From Apoderus coryli (lineage: Eukaryota; Arthropoda; Insecta; Coleoptera; Attelabidae): a stretch of DNA of 64,000 bases. The DNA lies in NCBI GenBank assembly GCA_911728435.2, contig OU452210.1, positions 3,720,001 to 3,784,000 on the forward strand, read 5' to 3'. The position numbers and the translations under genes were made by a program. Of the stretch, positions 32,396-46,800 are shown piece after piece; the stretch's first letter is position 1, and each line of letters starts with the position of its first letter. Under the pieces are notes generated by a model. The model worked only from the letters and a program-made list of their open reading frames with translations, did not search any database and was not told the DNA's origin.

Positions 32396-33835
32396 AGCAA
32401 ATTGCGGAAATAATCCATTTTAACTTGTAGTGCAAATATAATTGCAATAAAACTCAAAACGTCACCTCCACAAGTCGTTTTATATGTGTAAGGCGAAAAA
32501 TATAGAAAAGAGAAAAATAATGTAATAAATTGTTCTGAAGTATTTTTAATTTTCAAATCACTTCTGATAGACTATGTTTGTCTTTTATTTTATTGTCAGG
32601 AGTTAATAAAATTGTAAAATAATAAAAAGAAAATAAGAATATATTTAAAAACTACAAAAATTTAATATGGTAAGTATTATATAAAAAAATAATAACTTTA
32701 GCATCAGGCCAAAATGGATATGAGATGTCGCACCTGAAATGAAAAGGAGAAAAGAAAAGTAATCAAGTCTACCAAAAAGTAGATTTATATTATCGACAAC
32801 TAACCAAAATGTTAAGTTAGTATGTAAGTGGAATCGTTATCCACGTAGCATGATTTTCTTTTAACAATGGTAATAACATCTTTGTAATAATCACTTATGT
32901 CAAACTACTAATCTTAATCCAAAACAAAAATAAAGCTGACAAAACATGTATAATTCTCTATTCCGTAGACACTGACCGCAGTGCCCAAAATATCGATCGA
33001 TATATAAAATGGGGTATAACTATATAACTAGCACATTGACCGCAATGTCACTAGCCCCATTGGCCTCAACCAATGCAGCCCCTGGAAAACTGACAACAGT
33101 AATCCCAATCTCAACGCATACACTGACCGCAATGTACTACGCCGGAATAGACAACACAACATTACCAAATCGCTCTATTTTAGACTACACCTCGTAGTTA
33201 CAGACAAATCAGTAGGTTGTCACATATTATTCAACTTAATAGTACAACCCTGTAAATCTTGGCAATGGAGTTGTAATTGATAAAATATCTTTACGTCAGA
33301 ATTGACAGAATTCACTAAAAGAATTAGTGGTTGATAATAATTCTGTAATAATACTTAATGTATTTAAAATTGTAATTTGATTAAGAGAAAAGAAAGAAAA
33401 ACAAAACCTTATATTGATAAAACTTAATTACTCAGTGAGAAAACTCACCCTAATCAGGAACCAGTCACATACAAGAAAATTACACAATCACAATTACAAA
33501 CTTTTTAATATAAGTTCGACTTATCACAATAAGAATACTCAATCGAATGATCTTATTCTTGTGCCTATATTCCAGAGATTTTACCACAGTTTGCTTACTA
33601 TAGTAATATGATACTTTGGAATCTTAATGTTGTTAATATAAACATAGACTGTGTGACTATTTGGTTTAGGTAAATCCTTTGTATGTCTGAATACGAACGT
33701 TACGTATATTGAAACAAAAATTATTAAGTTTTCTACAGAGAGAGAAAAATATTAAAAAAAATCGTTCTTACATATGTGGGTTTCGTGGAGGTTATTTAAT
33801 TACTTTGAACTCTTTTTTCGTATGTTCTTAAATTC
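32396..33835. repeat. Dispersed repeat split by a 1.28-kb insertion
   Basis: 32396-32488 matches the IPO9 intron-6 repeat (GCAAATTGCGGAAATAAT ... CGTCACCTCCACAAG), and 33772-33835 continues it (GTGGGTTTCGTGGAGGTTAT). Between them is foreign DNA, 32489-33771, with the heptamer atatgtg on both sides (32482-32488 and 33772-33778). The insert has weak inverted ends (GTAAG-type) and no coding region. It holds three short hairpins of the form CAYTGACCGCARTG. Confidence 0.5.
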
Positions 33836-33849
33836 TCATTATGTCCCAA

Positions 33850-34095
33850 TTAACTTCGTTTAATATCGTTAATGAATAAATTAAATAACATGGGTCCTAA
33901 GTGAGACCCTTAGATAACACCAAAGGAATCTAGTATAGGCCTGGAGTGACATTCGATAACCTGCGTTCTACCAGACAAATAGGTCTGCAACCAGCTCAAC
34001 ATAGGCGCAGAGACCCCAGCGATCCTGAGCTTACCATTGAGAAATCGGTGTATAGCACATAGAACTTGATACCCACCCTCCAAAGCCAGGGACAA
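33850..34095 (-). pseudogene. LINE reverse-transcriptase fragment
   Basis: Minus-strand frame with EGGYQVLCAIHRFLNGKLR, AGVSAPMLSWLQTYLSGRTQ and, after an in-frame stop, GSHLGPMLFNLFINDIK. This is the central palm part of a non-LTR reverse transcriptase. The stop sits where the conserved PQG glutamine should be. A short decayed piece. Confidence 0.65.
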
Positions 34096-34099
34096 GTAG

Positions 34100-35270
34100 T
34101 TATAAAAGTTATAAAAAAAACTTTATTGGTTAAACAAAATACAGTTATGATAATTTGGTACATACCTAATTCAATAATCATTTTCAAATGAATTTTGAAG
34201 TTTTTAGATCGATACACATTTTTAATATCACAATAATAATAAAATTTTTACATATAGATATTAAAAGAGTTCAAGAGTATAATTTGATCAAAAAAAGGTT
34301 AGAAATAAAAATCAATATTATAGAACTTATATGCTTAAAGATAAAAAGATAGTCTTATTTAGGTTAAAAAATATTATATTAAAATAGCTAATAAACAGTA
34401 ACTGATGTAGAAGCATATTATATTATAAACTGGTTTTTATAAAATGTAGTTAACGATAATAAAGCAATATAGAGATGTATAAAACAATATACCTAATTAC
34501 TAAATCATTTGACAGCTCCATTATAATAAGTACTATACAAAATATATCAACATGAAAATAGCAAATAAATTACCTAATAAAACAAAACAGTCTTACAAAA
34601 AATTACAACCAATAAGTACAGTGTCTATCCTTCTATGTGAAGGTTAAGAGCACCCTGCAGCCCTTGTACAATGTATTAAACTTGCAATTAAAAAGCATAC
34701 TTAATCAGTCCAACGTAGACTTTGCAATTAGTGTTATACCAATGGGAGGGACCACAATTCAGCCAGTATTAACGTTTTGTTTCGATTTTTTTTGATTTAT
34801 CGACGTCTTTCACAGATAGCGTCTACTGCAGCAGAAATGTCTAAGTACTTGTGGAGAGATATTTTACGTAACTTCTGCGAATGATATCTCACGTTTATTA
34901 TTTTACAAAATTTTTCCGAGCCACTGTATAGACAGCTTTTGTAAATCCACATATCAATTTCTTTTTTTTAATATTCGATCGTGTACACTGTATTTACTGG
35001 TTGAGTTTAATTGCAGTTATTTAATAACATCTAATACATATTTTAACATATTGATCACAAACCGCACCCATTAAGTTCTTGCGACGGTTAAAAATTAAAA
35101 CTGGCCAATTAACGATATATGGCAAGTACGAAGATGAAAAACAGACTTAAATAAAATTTATATACGGTATTTACCTACGCATGCGTTGGAAATTAGCGGT
35201 AATTTGGATGCTGTTTTTTTATTAACGCACTCTCTTCACTTCACAAAATTGGCGGATCGTCAACATCACA
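34100..35270. other. Repeat-derived intergenic DNA
   Basis: 34100-34760 begins with AAAAAAAACTTTATTGGTTA, typical of a minus-strand LINE 3' end, but no protein remains. 34760-35270 shows nothing I can name. Confidence 0.35.
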
Positions 35271-37361
35271 TACAGGGTGGTCCAACGAAAAGTTTGCACC
35301 TAGCTTTTCTCTTTTTTTTGTAGTCGAATGCGAAAATGCTCGGACACGTCGATTTTGCTTTTGAGGGGGACACATTTTAAACATATTTTTCGATCTGCGC
35401 CTTTAACCCCCTAGCGGGGGTGAGTAACAACCCTAAAATTTTAAATGGAAAGAGGGGTCTAATGACATATCATTTGAAAGGACACAAAATTGTCTTTCTA
35501 ATGATACCCTATTTGTCGAATTTTACTAAAACAGTTAATACGAAAACGACTTTAAAGACATTAAGCCGATAATTTTGGTATTAATGAGAAATACAAATAA
35601 GTTTTAATTATTGCGAGTGAAAACACCTGGAATCGTTAGTACATTCCAATGTTTGTTAGTTTTAACATTGCTTTGTAAAAAAAGTAAACAAGCTGTTAAA
35701 TTGATTTATTAAAACGTTACATTAACAAATGTTGAAAATGTGACCCATTTGATTCCATACAATAATACAGATTTTGTTCAAATCTATTTCTAACATTTTG
35801 TAGCATATCAGGTGTTATGTTTCTGCACTCTTCTGTAATGCGTTGGCGAAGATCTTCTATGGACTCGGGCTTCGTGGCAAAACATTTATTTTTTAAGTGC
35901 CCCCAAAGAAAAAAGTCTAAAGGCGATAAATCCGGTGACCTGGCAGGCCATTCAATTGGGCCCCTCCTTCCAATCCACCGTCCAGGGAACCGGTCATCTA
36001 AGAACTGTCTTACAGGAGCCACATAGTGCGGAGGTGCTCCATCTTGCTGGAAATAAAGCCGATCAGCAGTATGATTTTGGTCATCTTCTATTATTTGTGT
36101 TATTAAAGGATCAATTGTGTCTTCAAGCATGTTTAGGTACACTTCACCAGTTAAATTTCCAGGAATAAAAAGTGGTCCTTTAATATGATTTCCTAATATG
36201 CCACACCAGACGTTTATTTTTTGAGGATACTGGGTATGAACCTCACGGAATAAATGTGGGTTACTGTCATCCCAGTAACGGCAATTGTGCCTATTTACAG
36301 CTCCATTCAAATAAAATGTGCATTCGTCGGAAAAACAAATGTTAAATAATAATTGCGGATCTTCAATTAAACGCTGGCTCATTGCTTCACAAAATTGCAG
36401 CCTTCTATCAGGATCATCCTCATTTAGTTCCTGTACTAATTTGATTTTGTACGGATGAAATTTGTACGCTTTTAAAATTCGTATTATGGACGAACGGGAG
36501 ACACCTGAGGCTTCAGCTAGTTGACGGGTACTTTGACTATGATCCATTTCAACATGCCCTAAAACAGCGACTTCCACAGCTTCATTTCTGATCGGTTTCT
36601 GCGGCTGGTGTTTTACATTACAGACAGATCCGGTATCTACAAACTTTTTAACTAACTTGCCAACGTACACATCATTCACATTTTTATCGGGATGTCTCTC
36701 ATTAAATAAGCGAGCCGTAAGTCTAGCACTACTATTATTTTGAAAATAAAGTTTAACAATTTCAACTCGTTCTAGAATGGAATAAATCATTTTGTACGGT
36801 AAAAGTAAAATAACTTGAGAAGCAACCAAACTGAATCAATGAAAAGACTAAAATAAACGGTGTAAATTCTTTTCCTACACGTATCTGCAGTTTTTATTTC
36901 AACAAAAAACGCAAACGATTAGTGAGGAATTTAGTTCTGATAAATAAGATAGTGTTTTTGAAATCCCGTTTTTCTTCAAAGTAAATAATTTAGAAATGAT
37001 TGTAGTTGTTTTCAGTCGTAATAATTAAAACTTATTTGTATTTCTCATTAATACCAAAATTATCGGCTTAATGTCTTTAAAGTCGTTTTCGTATTAACTG
37101 TTTTAGTAAAATTCGACAAATAGGGTATCATTAGAAAGACAATTTTGTGTCCTTTCAAATGATATGTCATTAGACCCCTCTTTCCATTTAAAATTTTAGG
37201 GTTGTTATTCACCCCCGCTAGGGGGTTAAAGGCGCAGATCAAAAAATATGTTTAAAATGTGTCCCCCTCAAAAGCAAAATCGACGTGTCCGAGCATTTTC
37301 GCATTCGACTACAAAAAAAAGAGAAAAGCTAGGTGCAAACTTTTCGTTGGACCACCCTGTA
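35271..37361 (-). mobile_element. Intact Tc1/mariner-like element with ~350-bp TIRs
   Basis: It has TA duplications at both ends and TIRs starting CAGGGTGGTCCAACGAAAAG. The inverted repeats run to about 35625 on the left and 37008 on the right, some 350 bp each, with only a handful of mismatches. The transposase frame between them is complete. It lies about 125 bp past the stop codon of the LIX1 gene, so probably in its 3' UTR or just beyond. Near-identical TIRs plus an open frame point to a recent insertion. Confidence 0.85.
35717..36829 (-). CDS. Tc1/mariner-superfamily transposase (DUF4817-type)
   Basis: A 370-residue transposase that would cut and paste the element at TA sites. The N-terminal helix-turn-helix (ERVEIVKLYFQNNSSARLTA, about residues 20-75) is the DUF4817 type. 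Next is a linker with SQSTRQLAEASGVSRSSIIRIL, a second DNA-binding helix-turn-helix. The catalytic region has CFSDECTF (first Asp), RLYFQQDGAPPHY (second Asp) and RSPDLSPLDFFLWGHLKNK. Counting to the Asp of PLDFF leaves 41 residues between the second and third acid; counting to SPD leaves 36. No stop or frameshift is present. Its likely start is the ATG at 36829 or the in-frame ATG of MIYSILERV (36787), which fits the family better. Confidence 0.88.
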   Translation of the reverse strand: MVASQVILLLPYKMIYSILERVEIVKLYFQNNSSARLTARLFNERHPDKNVNDVYVGKLVKKFVDTGSVCNVKHQPQKPIRNEAVEVAVLGHVEMDHSQSTRQLAEASGVSRSSIIRILKAYKFHPYKIKLVQELNEDDPDRRLQFCEAMSQRLIEDPQLLFNICFSDECTFYLNGAVNRHNCRYWDDSNPHLFREVHTQYPQKINVWCGILGNHIKGPLFIPGNLTGEVYLNMLEDTIDPLITQIIEDDQNHTADRLYFQQDGAPPHYVAPVRQFLDDRFPGRWIGRRGPIEWPARSPDLSPLDFFLWGHLKNKCFATKPESIEDLRQRITEECRNITPDMLQNVRNRFEQNLYYCMESNGSHFQHLLM

Positions 37362-37487
37362 TAAGATTTGTTTTTATATTACTGTTCTTTAATATAAATA
37401 TATTACGGCATAAATGGACATCCAACGCATATCATGTGCGAATTTTATAAAAGTCTAAAAAATATATGACATGACATCCTATTGCCG

Positions 37488-39394
<1,907 letters not shown>

Positions 39395-39639
39395 AGGGAG
39401 TTAAGGCAAAACCAAGGACGTATACGTATCGCCATACGTAAACGTGAGATTTTGGTTATGTTTACACTAGATAAGCAGTCATTCAAAATAGAGTTAAGGT
39501 GCCATCCAATACGTATCGTATATGCGAAAGGTAGAGATAACACTTTACTTGAGAAAAAGACTATTTTAGATTTATCTAGGTACTTCCATTTACTATGTTG
39601 TTAATATTATTGTTTGTTTAATTATTAACCAAATACCTA

Positions 39640-41868
39640 TACAGGGTGGTCCAACTTTTATCTGCATACATTTCAGAATCGATAGATAATCGACAAATAA
39701 TGTGAGTTTGTTTAATAAACTATGTGCGAAAAATGCTTCGTTACAAAGTTACAGGGTGTTGAAATTTAAAAAAAAAATTTGAATTTTATTAATATCTTTA
39801 TGACCAATTGAGATATTTCAATGAAATTTGGCACGTGTGGAGAGATAATATAGTTTCATTTTCTCATGTAATAATATTATTTTTATTTCCACCAGTGGCG
39901 TGCGTACGACTACCGAGTGCGACATTTTTAATGAAAAAACCGATACGCCACTGGTTTATCTCAAAATGAAAATTATATCTGCTATTCTTGTTGAATTTAA
40001 AAGAAAAAAGTACTCTTGGCTTTTTTTTGTATAACGCAACATTTTCGAGTAAAAAAATAAAACTCCTCTAAATTAAATGTATTGAAAACCAACATAACAA
40101 TAACATATTATCATTACACGTTTTACACATATTTAACAGATTTTACAGGTTTTTTTTTGCAGAAACTGTTCAAAATGACTACCGTCATTGTCAATACATA
40201 CTTGGTAAAAGGCGCATAATTATCGCATTAGCTTTCATTCAAACAAAACACTTGGTTACAAAACAGAAATGTCAATCATTTTGTCACAACAAATTTGTGT
40301 TGCATTTAAGTGTTCTTTTTAGTGTTAATAATAATTCCGCGGCTATTTAGTAACCAAGAATACGGTTTTTGCGAAGAAAATGCAGTAGCAGCCGCAAGGG
40401 AGTATGCACGCAGATTCCCTAATAGACATCATCCAACAAGAAACGTTTGCTCTCAAGTTCATCGGGCATTTCGAGAACGAGGTTTAAATACTACTTTTAA
40501 CATAAAAAACAATAGACAGCGCCCTAGAAGAAACAATTTGGCCGATGAAAGGCGTATTTTAAGAACGTTTGATCGAAATCCAAACCTAAGTTCACGAAGA
40601 ACTGCTGCCATGCTTAACATATCAAGGTCAACCATTCTTAAGTCACTTCATAAAGATGGTAGAAAGGCTTACCATTTTAGGTCTGTGCAAGATTTATTGC
40701 CTGAGGACCATGTTAAAAGACATAACTAGTGCAAATGGTTATTGAATAAAGTTCAAGTAGATAGTGATTTCCTGCATAAAGTTTCCTGGACTGTTGAAGC
40801 TTCATTTACAAGAACTGGTATAACGAATTACCACAACTTTCATATTTGGTCACAACACAATCCATACGAAGTGCGAGCGAGAAAGTTTCAACACCAATTC
40901 ACTGTGAACGTGTGACAAGGAGAAATATCCAATAATCTCCTCGGACCATTCTTTTTACCAGCTAGGCTCTCAGCACAATTATTTTTTTAAATGATTTAAT
41001 GGATAACGTACTACTTCATTTACGTGCGTGGTTGGTTTCAAATGGATGGAGCACCAACACATTTCGGGCGGAATGTGAGAAACTAGATAACAGAGCATTA
41101 CGGAAATCAATGGATTAGCTGTTTCCCTAAAGAAGTGGAAAACAAATCATGAGGGACCTATATCTTGGCCCCCAAGGTCGCTTGACTTGACTCCACTTGA
41201 TTTCTTTATTTGCGGCTATCTAAAAGAAAAACTGTATAGGGTGCCAATCAGAAAAGGCGAAGAATTAGTCTTAAAAATTCAAGAAGCTTGTGATGAGTTG
41301 CATCGTAACAATCACATTCTATCGGCAGTAATTAATAGCATCACCAGAAGATGCCAATTGTGTATTGATAATGACGATGGTCTGTTAAAACGTATAGTGA
41401 TATGTTATTTTTATGTTGATTTTCAATACATTTGGTTTAGACGATTTTTATTTTTTTACTCGAAAATGTTGCGTCATACGAAAAAAAGCCAAGAGTACTT
41501 TTTTCTTTTAAATTGAATAATATTTGCAGATATAATTTTTATTTTGAGATAACCCAGTGGCGTATCGGTTTTTTCATTAAAAATATTGCAATCGGTAGCC
41601 GTACGCACGCCACTGCTAAAAATAAAAATAATATTATTACATGAAAAAATGAAGCTAGATTACCTCTCCACACTAGCCAAATTTAATTGAAATATCTCAA
41701 TTGGTTATAAAGATATTAATAAAATTCGAATTTGTTTCTTAAATTTCAACACCCTGTAACTTTGTAACGAAGCATTTTTGGCACATAGTTTATTAACCAA
41801 ATTCACATTTATTGTCGATTATCTATCGAATCTAAAATGTATGCAGGTAAAAGTTGGACCACCCTGTA
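39640..41868 (+). mobile_element. Decayed Tc1/mariner-like element
   Basis: Its ends are TACAGGGTGGTCCAACTTTT and the reverse complement, with TIRs extending over 200 bp but with many differences, so it is older than the element at 35271. It has TA at both outer borders. Confidence 0.75.
40310..41516 (+). pseudogene. Broken Tc1/mariner-like transposase
   Basis: The first part (40310-40729) has NAVAAAREYARRFPNRHHPT and RRTAAMLNISRSTILKSLH, the N-terminal helix-turn-helix pair of the same broad family as 35717-36829. Stops and frameshifts follow: SWTVEASF near 40788 (where a catalytic SDE is expected) and NVWQGE-like sequence at 40905. The C-terminal block TPLDFFICGYLKEKLY lies at 41187-41234. 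Catalytic residues are lost and the frame is broken at several places, so it cannot work. Confidence 0.75.
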
Positions 41869-42789
41869 TATTTTATTATGTATACCTATAAACAATAACT
41901 GAAAAATGTTTATAATTGTTACAAAATAAACTACTACTACTACTAATAATAATAAAGTATTTATTGCAAAATAGCTTAGCTTAATTTTCAATTTAGATTG
42001 AGTTTTTAATGTTCTATTCTAGATATTCGTACAAATTCATGTAATTGCGACAACAATCGGTTCAATACGTTTAAGTATACGATACGCGTAGAGGTACATA
42101 TGTTTACGGCCTTCGTATCCTTAAACGTATCAAAAATTTAAAGAGCGCATGCGTAGATGTCAAAAGATCCGTTTACGTATACGTCACTGGCTTTGCCTTA
42201 ACTCCCTATTTATATTATTAACTAAATACCGCCTGTTATAAGTGAGTTACGGTATAAAACAAGTATTGTATCGATTTCAATAGCGATATTTCAGAAAAAT
42301 TCTTTTTTTGCATATAAATTACATCTACTAATCTACTACTGTCAACTAATCAAAACCAGAACTATACCCATTCGAAAGCACAAGCTTTCAGAATGAGTGG
42401 TAACTAAAAAATAGCTTTTTTATTCTATTTAGTTATAGTTATCTCACTGCATGAACTATATTTATACTTTCTGGGAATATTATTGTTAATTTTTGTTTGT
42501 TATTTGTTGTGATTGATTTTCTTTTTGTGTTATGATCACATTTATTTATTAAGTCATTCAGGATGATTCATAGGTGATGTTACTAGAATTTTTTCCATAT
42601 TTATTTAGTACTAACCTTCATGTTTGAAAGCAATCTGACTATTGATTCGTGAGTTATAGCATTTTGTGTGAAGCAACTTTTGTTATTGAATAAAGTGACT
42701 TTCGAGTTTTGATAAAGCATTGCTTGCTTTTTGATGAAAAAAAAAAAAATAATACAGTGGAAACCAAACAATGGCTTGATAAACAAATG

Positions 42790-43670
42790 ACAAATGGTAG
42801 AGAAGTGGATTGCTGAATTTAAACGTGGTCTTACCAGCACAAATGATGCAGAGCGCAGTGGACGCCCAAATGAGGCTGTTATTCCAGAAAACGTCAAAAA
42901 AATTCACAAATTGGTTATGAACGATCGCAAATTGAAGGTGCACGAGCTAGCTGACATTGTAAAGATATCAGATGGTAATCTTTTTACCATTTTACACGAA
43001 TATTTGGGTATGCGAAAGCTTTGTGCAAAGTGGGTGCCGCGTGAGCTCACAGTCGACCAAAAACAACAACGAATTGATGCTTCAGAGGAGTATTTGGCGC
43101 TGTTAAACCGCCATAAAATGGAATTCTATCGTCGATATGTGGCAATGGATGAGACATGGCTTCACTATTACAAACCAGAATCCAAAAGACAGTCAGCTGA
43201 GTGGACGGCAATCGACGAACCGAATCCAAAGCGCGCAAAGACGCAACAGTCGGCCGGCAAGGTGATGGCGTCTGTATTTTGGGATGCGAACGGAATAATA
43301 TTCATCGACTACCTCCAAAAAGGAACCACCATCAACACCGAGTATTACTGTGCACTTTTGGATCGATTGAAGACTGAAAGCGCAAAGAAACGGCCATATT
43401 TGCAAGAGAAAAAAGTGTAGTTTTACCAAGACAATGCACCGTGTCACAAATCGATGAAAACAATGGCAAAATTGAATGAATTGGGCTTCGAATTGATCTC
43501 AAGAGATTGCTTGCTGGAAAGAAATTTAAGTCCAATGATGAAATAATCGCTGAAACTGAGGCCTATTTTGACAAGGAAGAGAAATCGTACTATAAAAGTG
43601 GCATCGAAAAGTTGGAAAATCGCTATACTCGTTGTACCTACTGCCCTCGAACGCAACTATGCTGAATAAT
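42790..43670 (+). pseudogene. mariner transposase, inactivated
   Basis: The frame 42794-43420 shows WIAEFKRGLTSTNDAERSGRP, ILHEYLGMRKLCAKWVPREL, YVAMDETWLHYYKPESKRQS (first catalytic Asp) and SAGKVMASVFWDANGIIFIDYL, all typical of the mariner (DD34D) family. A TAG then interrupts it before the FYQDNAPCHKS block (second Asp). After GFELI the segment with SPDLAPSD, holding the third Asp, has been deleted; sequence resumes at LLAGKKF and ends near 43665. The N-terminus is also absent. A dead copy. Confidence 0.85.
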
Positions 43671-43761
43671 AAAATCGAGTTTTGTTAACATTGTTTTTCT
43701 TACTTATCCTACGGACTTATTGACCTGTTACGCTGAAGTAGTCCAAATAGGTAAGTATTAC

Positions 43762-43802
43762 CATAGATATGTTTGTTTATCTATGGGTCTTTATAAACAA
43801 TG
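43762..43802. repeat. 41-bp P-like remnant flanked by gtattac
   Basis: The left end CATAGATATG and the right end read inward CATTGTTTATAAAGAC. The right end fits the CATTGTC/T family, while the left contains its own CATAGATA/TATCTATG hairpin. Exact duplications gtattac at 43755-43761 and 43803-43809. Confidence 0.55.
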
Positions 43803-43809
43803 GTATTAC

Positions 43810-46800
43810 TTATTTGAAAATGTATCTATATTTGACAAATACACATTTTTCGACTTCGAAATATCTAAACATTTTTGGATTTGAGATGTCATTTAAACTA
43901 ATAATTAATGACTAATATGAATTTAAGTATTGTAGTTTTAATTTAATTTTAATTGTTTTAAGTCTTCGAAATAAGTATGTATGAGTGTTTGACTGTTAAA
44001 AATTTATATTAAAACAGATTAAGGTTATTACATTATTTTGTTGATTTTATAAGATTGTAGGCACAATTTTATTGCCTCTGACTATATATTCAATAGTAGT
44101 TTCTATTCTCTCATGGGGATTCAAACAGTGTTGGCGAAACGTGCATCGACATTTAAAAAGACTTTTGGTAAAGTGGTAGAACTCGTTTTCTAATTTTAAT
44201 CAAAAACAGAATAAATGTATGAACTCGTTCAACCTGTCCTAAAAAGTCATGTTTGTTTTAGGTTCAACCATATGGATGAAGCAGTGTTCATGCTGTATTT
44301 TGACGGAATTTTACGTAATTGTTTCAAATTGTTTGGATAGGAATCACACGGGTTTCAGTTCTGCGTGAATACTATTATGCGCAGCTGCGCTAGGTTAAGA
44401 GAAATTTTACAGTTAGTCAGATCATAAGCTTCTAAATTTCCAATGGATTTCTTGATATAATAATTTTACACAGTGGTATTCGGAAATAGAGAAAATTTTT
44501 AGAACACCCTTTACTTATCTGACTGAAGCTATTTTACTTACGTGAAATTGAAAATACTTACTATTTAGAAAAATCTGTAGTTTTTAAACGAACGTTTAAA
44601 AAAATTCCGTGCGATTTATTAGATTGTATGTCAAAGATATCATGAAAATATTTAAATTTATATTATTGCAAAATACTGGTAAAATTTATTTATTAAATAT
44701 ATGCTATGAAAGGTAATAAAACTATTTATTAGTTATTAATTCGTAATAACTTTAAACATATTTAATTTTCTTTCATATTGAGCTATAAGCTCACAATCGA
44801 CCGAGGTACCCTTATTTGGACACTCAGATTGTTGCGGGCTGTATAAATTGGGCATTAGAGAAAAGTCAATACTTATAATACGAAAAACTCAAAAACCATT
44901 GTATTTCGTCCTGTTATTTTCAGTCAAGGATAGTGTGATATCTTATTTGGGGACAACATGGGTATTAAAATATTTATAAGTTCAAAACAATGTAAATTAC
45001 GGTGTACGTAAATACAAGTTTGAAAAATCACCCTTTACTTTTATATATTTATCTAAATTACATTTAAATATCTTTACAGTCCTGTGAATCACTAACCTTC
45101 AGTTAAGCCTAATGTAATCAATTATTAGGATACCGTCATAATATTAAAAAGCATGAAACATTGAATTAAATATCTATAATGTTATTAAGTAAAACAATAA
45201 AAAAACTGCTGTAAATAGCTGTTTACATGATATGCCTAATAGCTTTTAAGAATGTTGATAACCAATGTGTTCTCTGTAAGCATTTTTCCTAGTTCATTGG
45301 GTACCTATATAAGTATAACTAGATTTTGGTCTTGTAGGTTGCGGTTAAATTTTAGAGTAAAAAAACTATAAGTTCTTGAGTTTAGTGATTGTTAAAAAAC
45401 GATTGTTCTAGTTAAATAAATTGTATAATGTATAATAAATAGTTTAAGTTTTTTGTGGGTTGGAATAGGAAGAAATTCGTCTTTGGAATAGCGGTGAGTG
45501 TGAGTTTAGAATGGTATTGTTCAGTTAAGTTGTATATTTAGTTTCATCTATGAAAAATAATATATTTCAGTAAGATAGAAACTAATGTTGATACCTTAGT
45601 TTCTATATTTTTTGATATGCAAAAATTTTTTCATGGGACATAATTTAAGTAGGTATAGGTATATGAGTTACATATATTTTTCTGTTTATGTTGATCATTT
45701 CTGATTGTTTGTCATCTGTAATCTTCTTTTAAGTTTGTCTGGCTAGATTTTTTCAACTACTCTTTTCTTAACTTTTAGAGTTCTTAGTACTTCTTAATTT
45801 TCTGCACTGTTAACCTGTATCAGAACATGTAGTTTCCTAAAAGAGTAATTCATGTTCGTTGCAAAATATCGACAGAAATAGTCATAGTCATAGCTTTATT
45901 TTTTGATCGTTCAGGATGGTAGAGAGTACACTCGGTTCGTTTGTAGGTAAAGTTTATGCATTTTGTTCATATTTATTTTTATTTATTAAGCGACTGTTAA
46001 GAGGTTGTTTTTGAACAGTATATGAGAATCAATTCCAATTATTAGGTCAATATTAGGTCAATCACATATCTTTGGGGAAGGAATATTCCCTCGTAAGTTT
46101 TATCAATAAGATCGACTGTTTTCTTTCCGATATCATAATATAGTGAACAAAACGCTTTTTTGTATTCTTATCCGGATTTTGTATACTTACATAGACAGAA
46201 TTAAAAATATCTCTGATTCCCTTAATTGCCAATATTTTTAAAGTCTGTTAAAACTTCAAGCTTATTAGGGTACGAAATTTGTTGACACATTTTAATTTGC
46301 AGAACCAAGTTTTTCTTCCTTCTTTTACACATTTATTCTTGTGTTGTACGCCACAGTAAGACGTTCTTGAGCACCTCATCTGTTTCTTTTCCCAATTGTT
46401 TCCATTTACTTTAATATTTAAACCATTTCTAAAAACTTTGTTTTGTTGTCTGTTTCTTGATCAGTTTTTGAAACATTATTTTTTAATCCCGTTTACTTAC
46501 TAATACTTCGCTTAACTTTAGTCATTTCAACTAAACGTTAAGATTTGCAAATTGTATAGGTACAACAAAACAAAAAGTAAATAAATAAACAGGCATAGTT
46601 GCCTTTTTTACACCTAATTGTTTAACGGGAATTTATGCCATAAAACAGCTATACAAATGAATGGAGCTGAATTGCACCAAATGAATCATTGTCTAGTTAA
46701 AATTATTCTATAAAAAGTGTAAATTCGAAGAAATTGTTCTGTTTGCTTTTGCACACGATTGTCTTCAATTACATGACCATGCAATATTTTATTATAATTT

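Larger units (their letters stand above)
39395..42207. mobile_element. TIR element carrying a nested Tc1-like element
   Basis: Ends AGGGAGTTAAGGCAAAACCA (39395-39414) and its reverse complement with one mismatch (42188-42207). After the TIR both sides share GACGTATACGTA. A 3-bp match att lies outside both ends, which is too short to be sure. The element has no recognisable protein of its own and is interrupted at 39640-41868. Confidence 0.5.
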
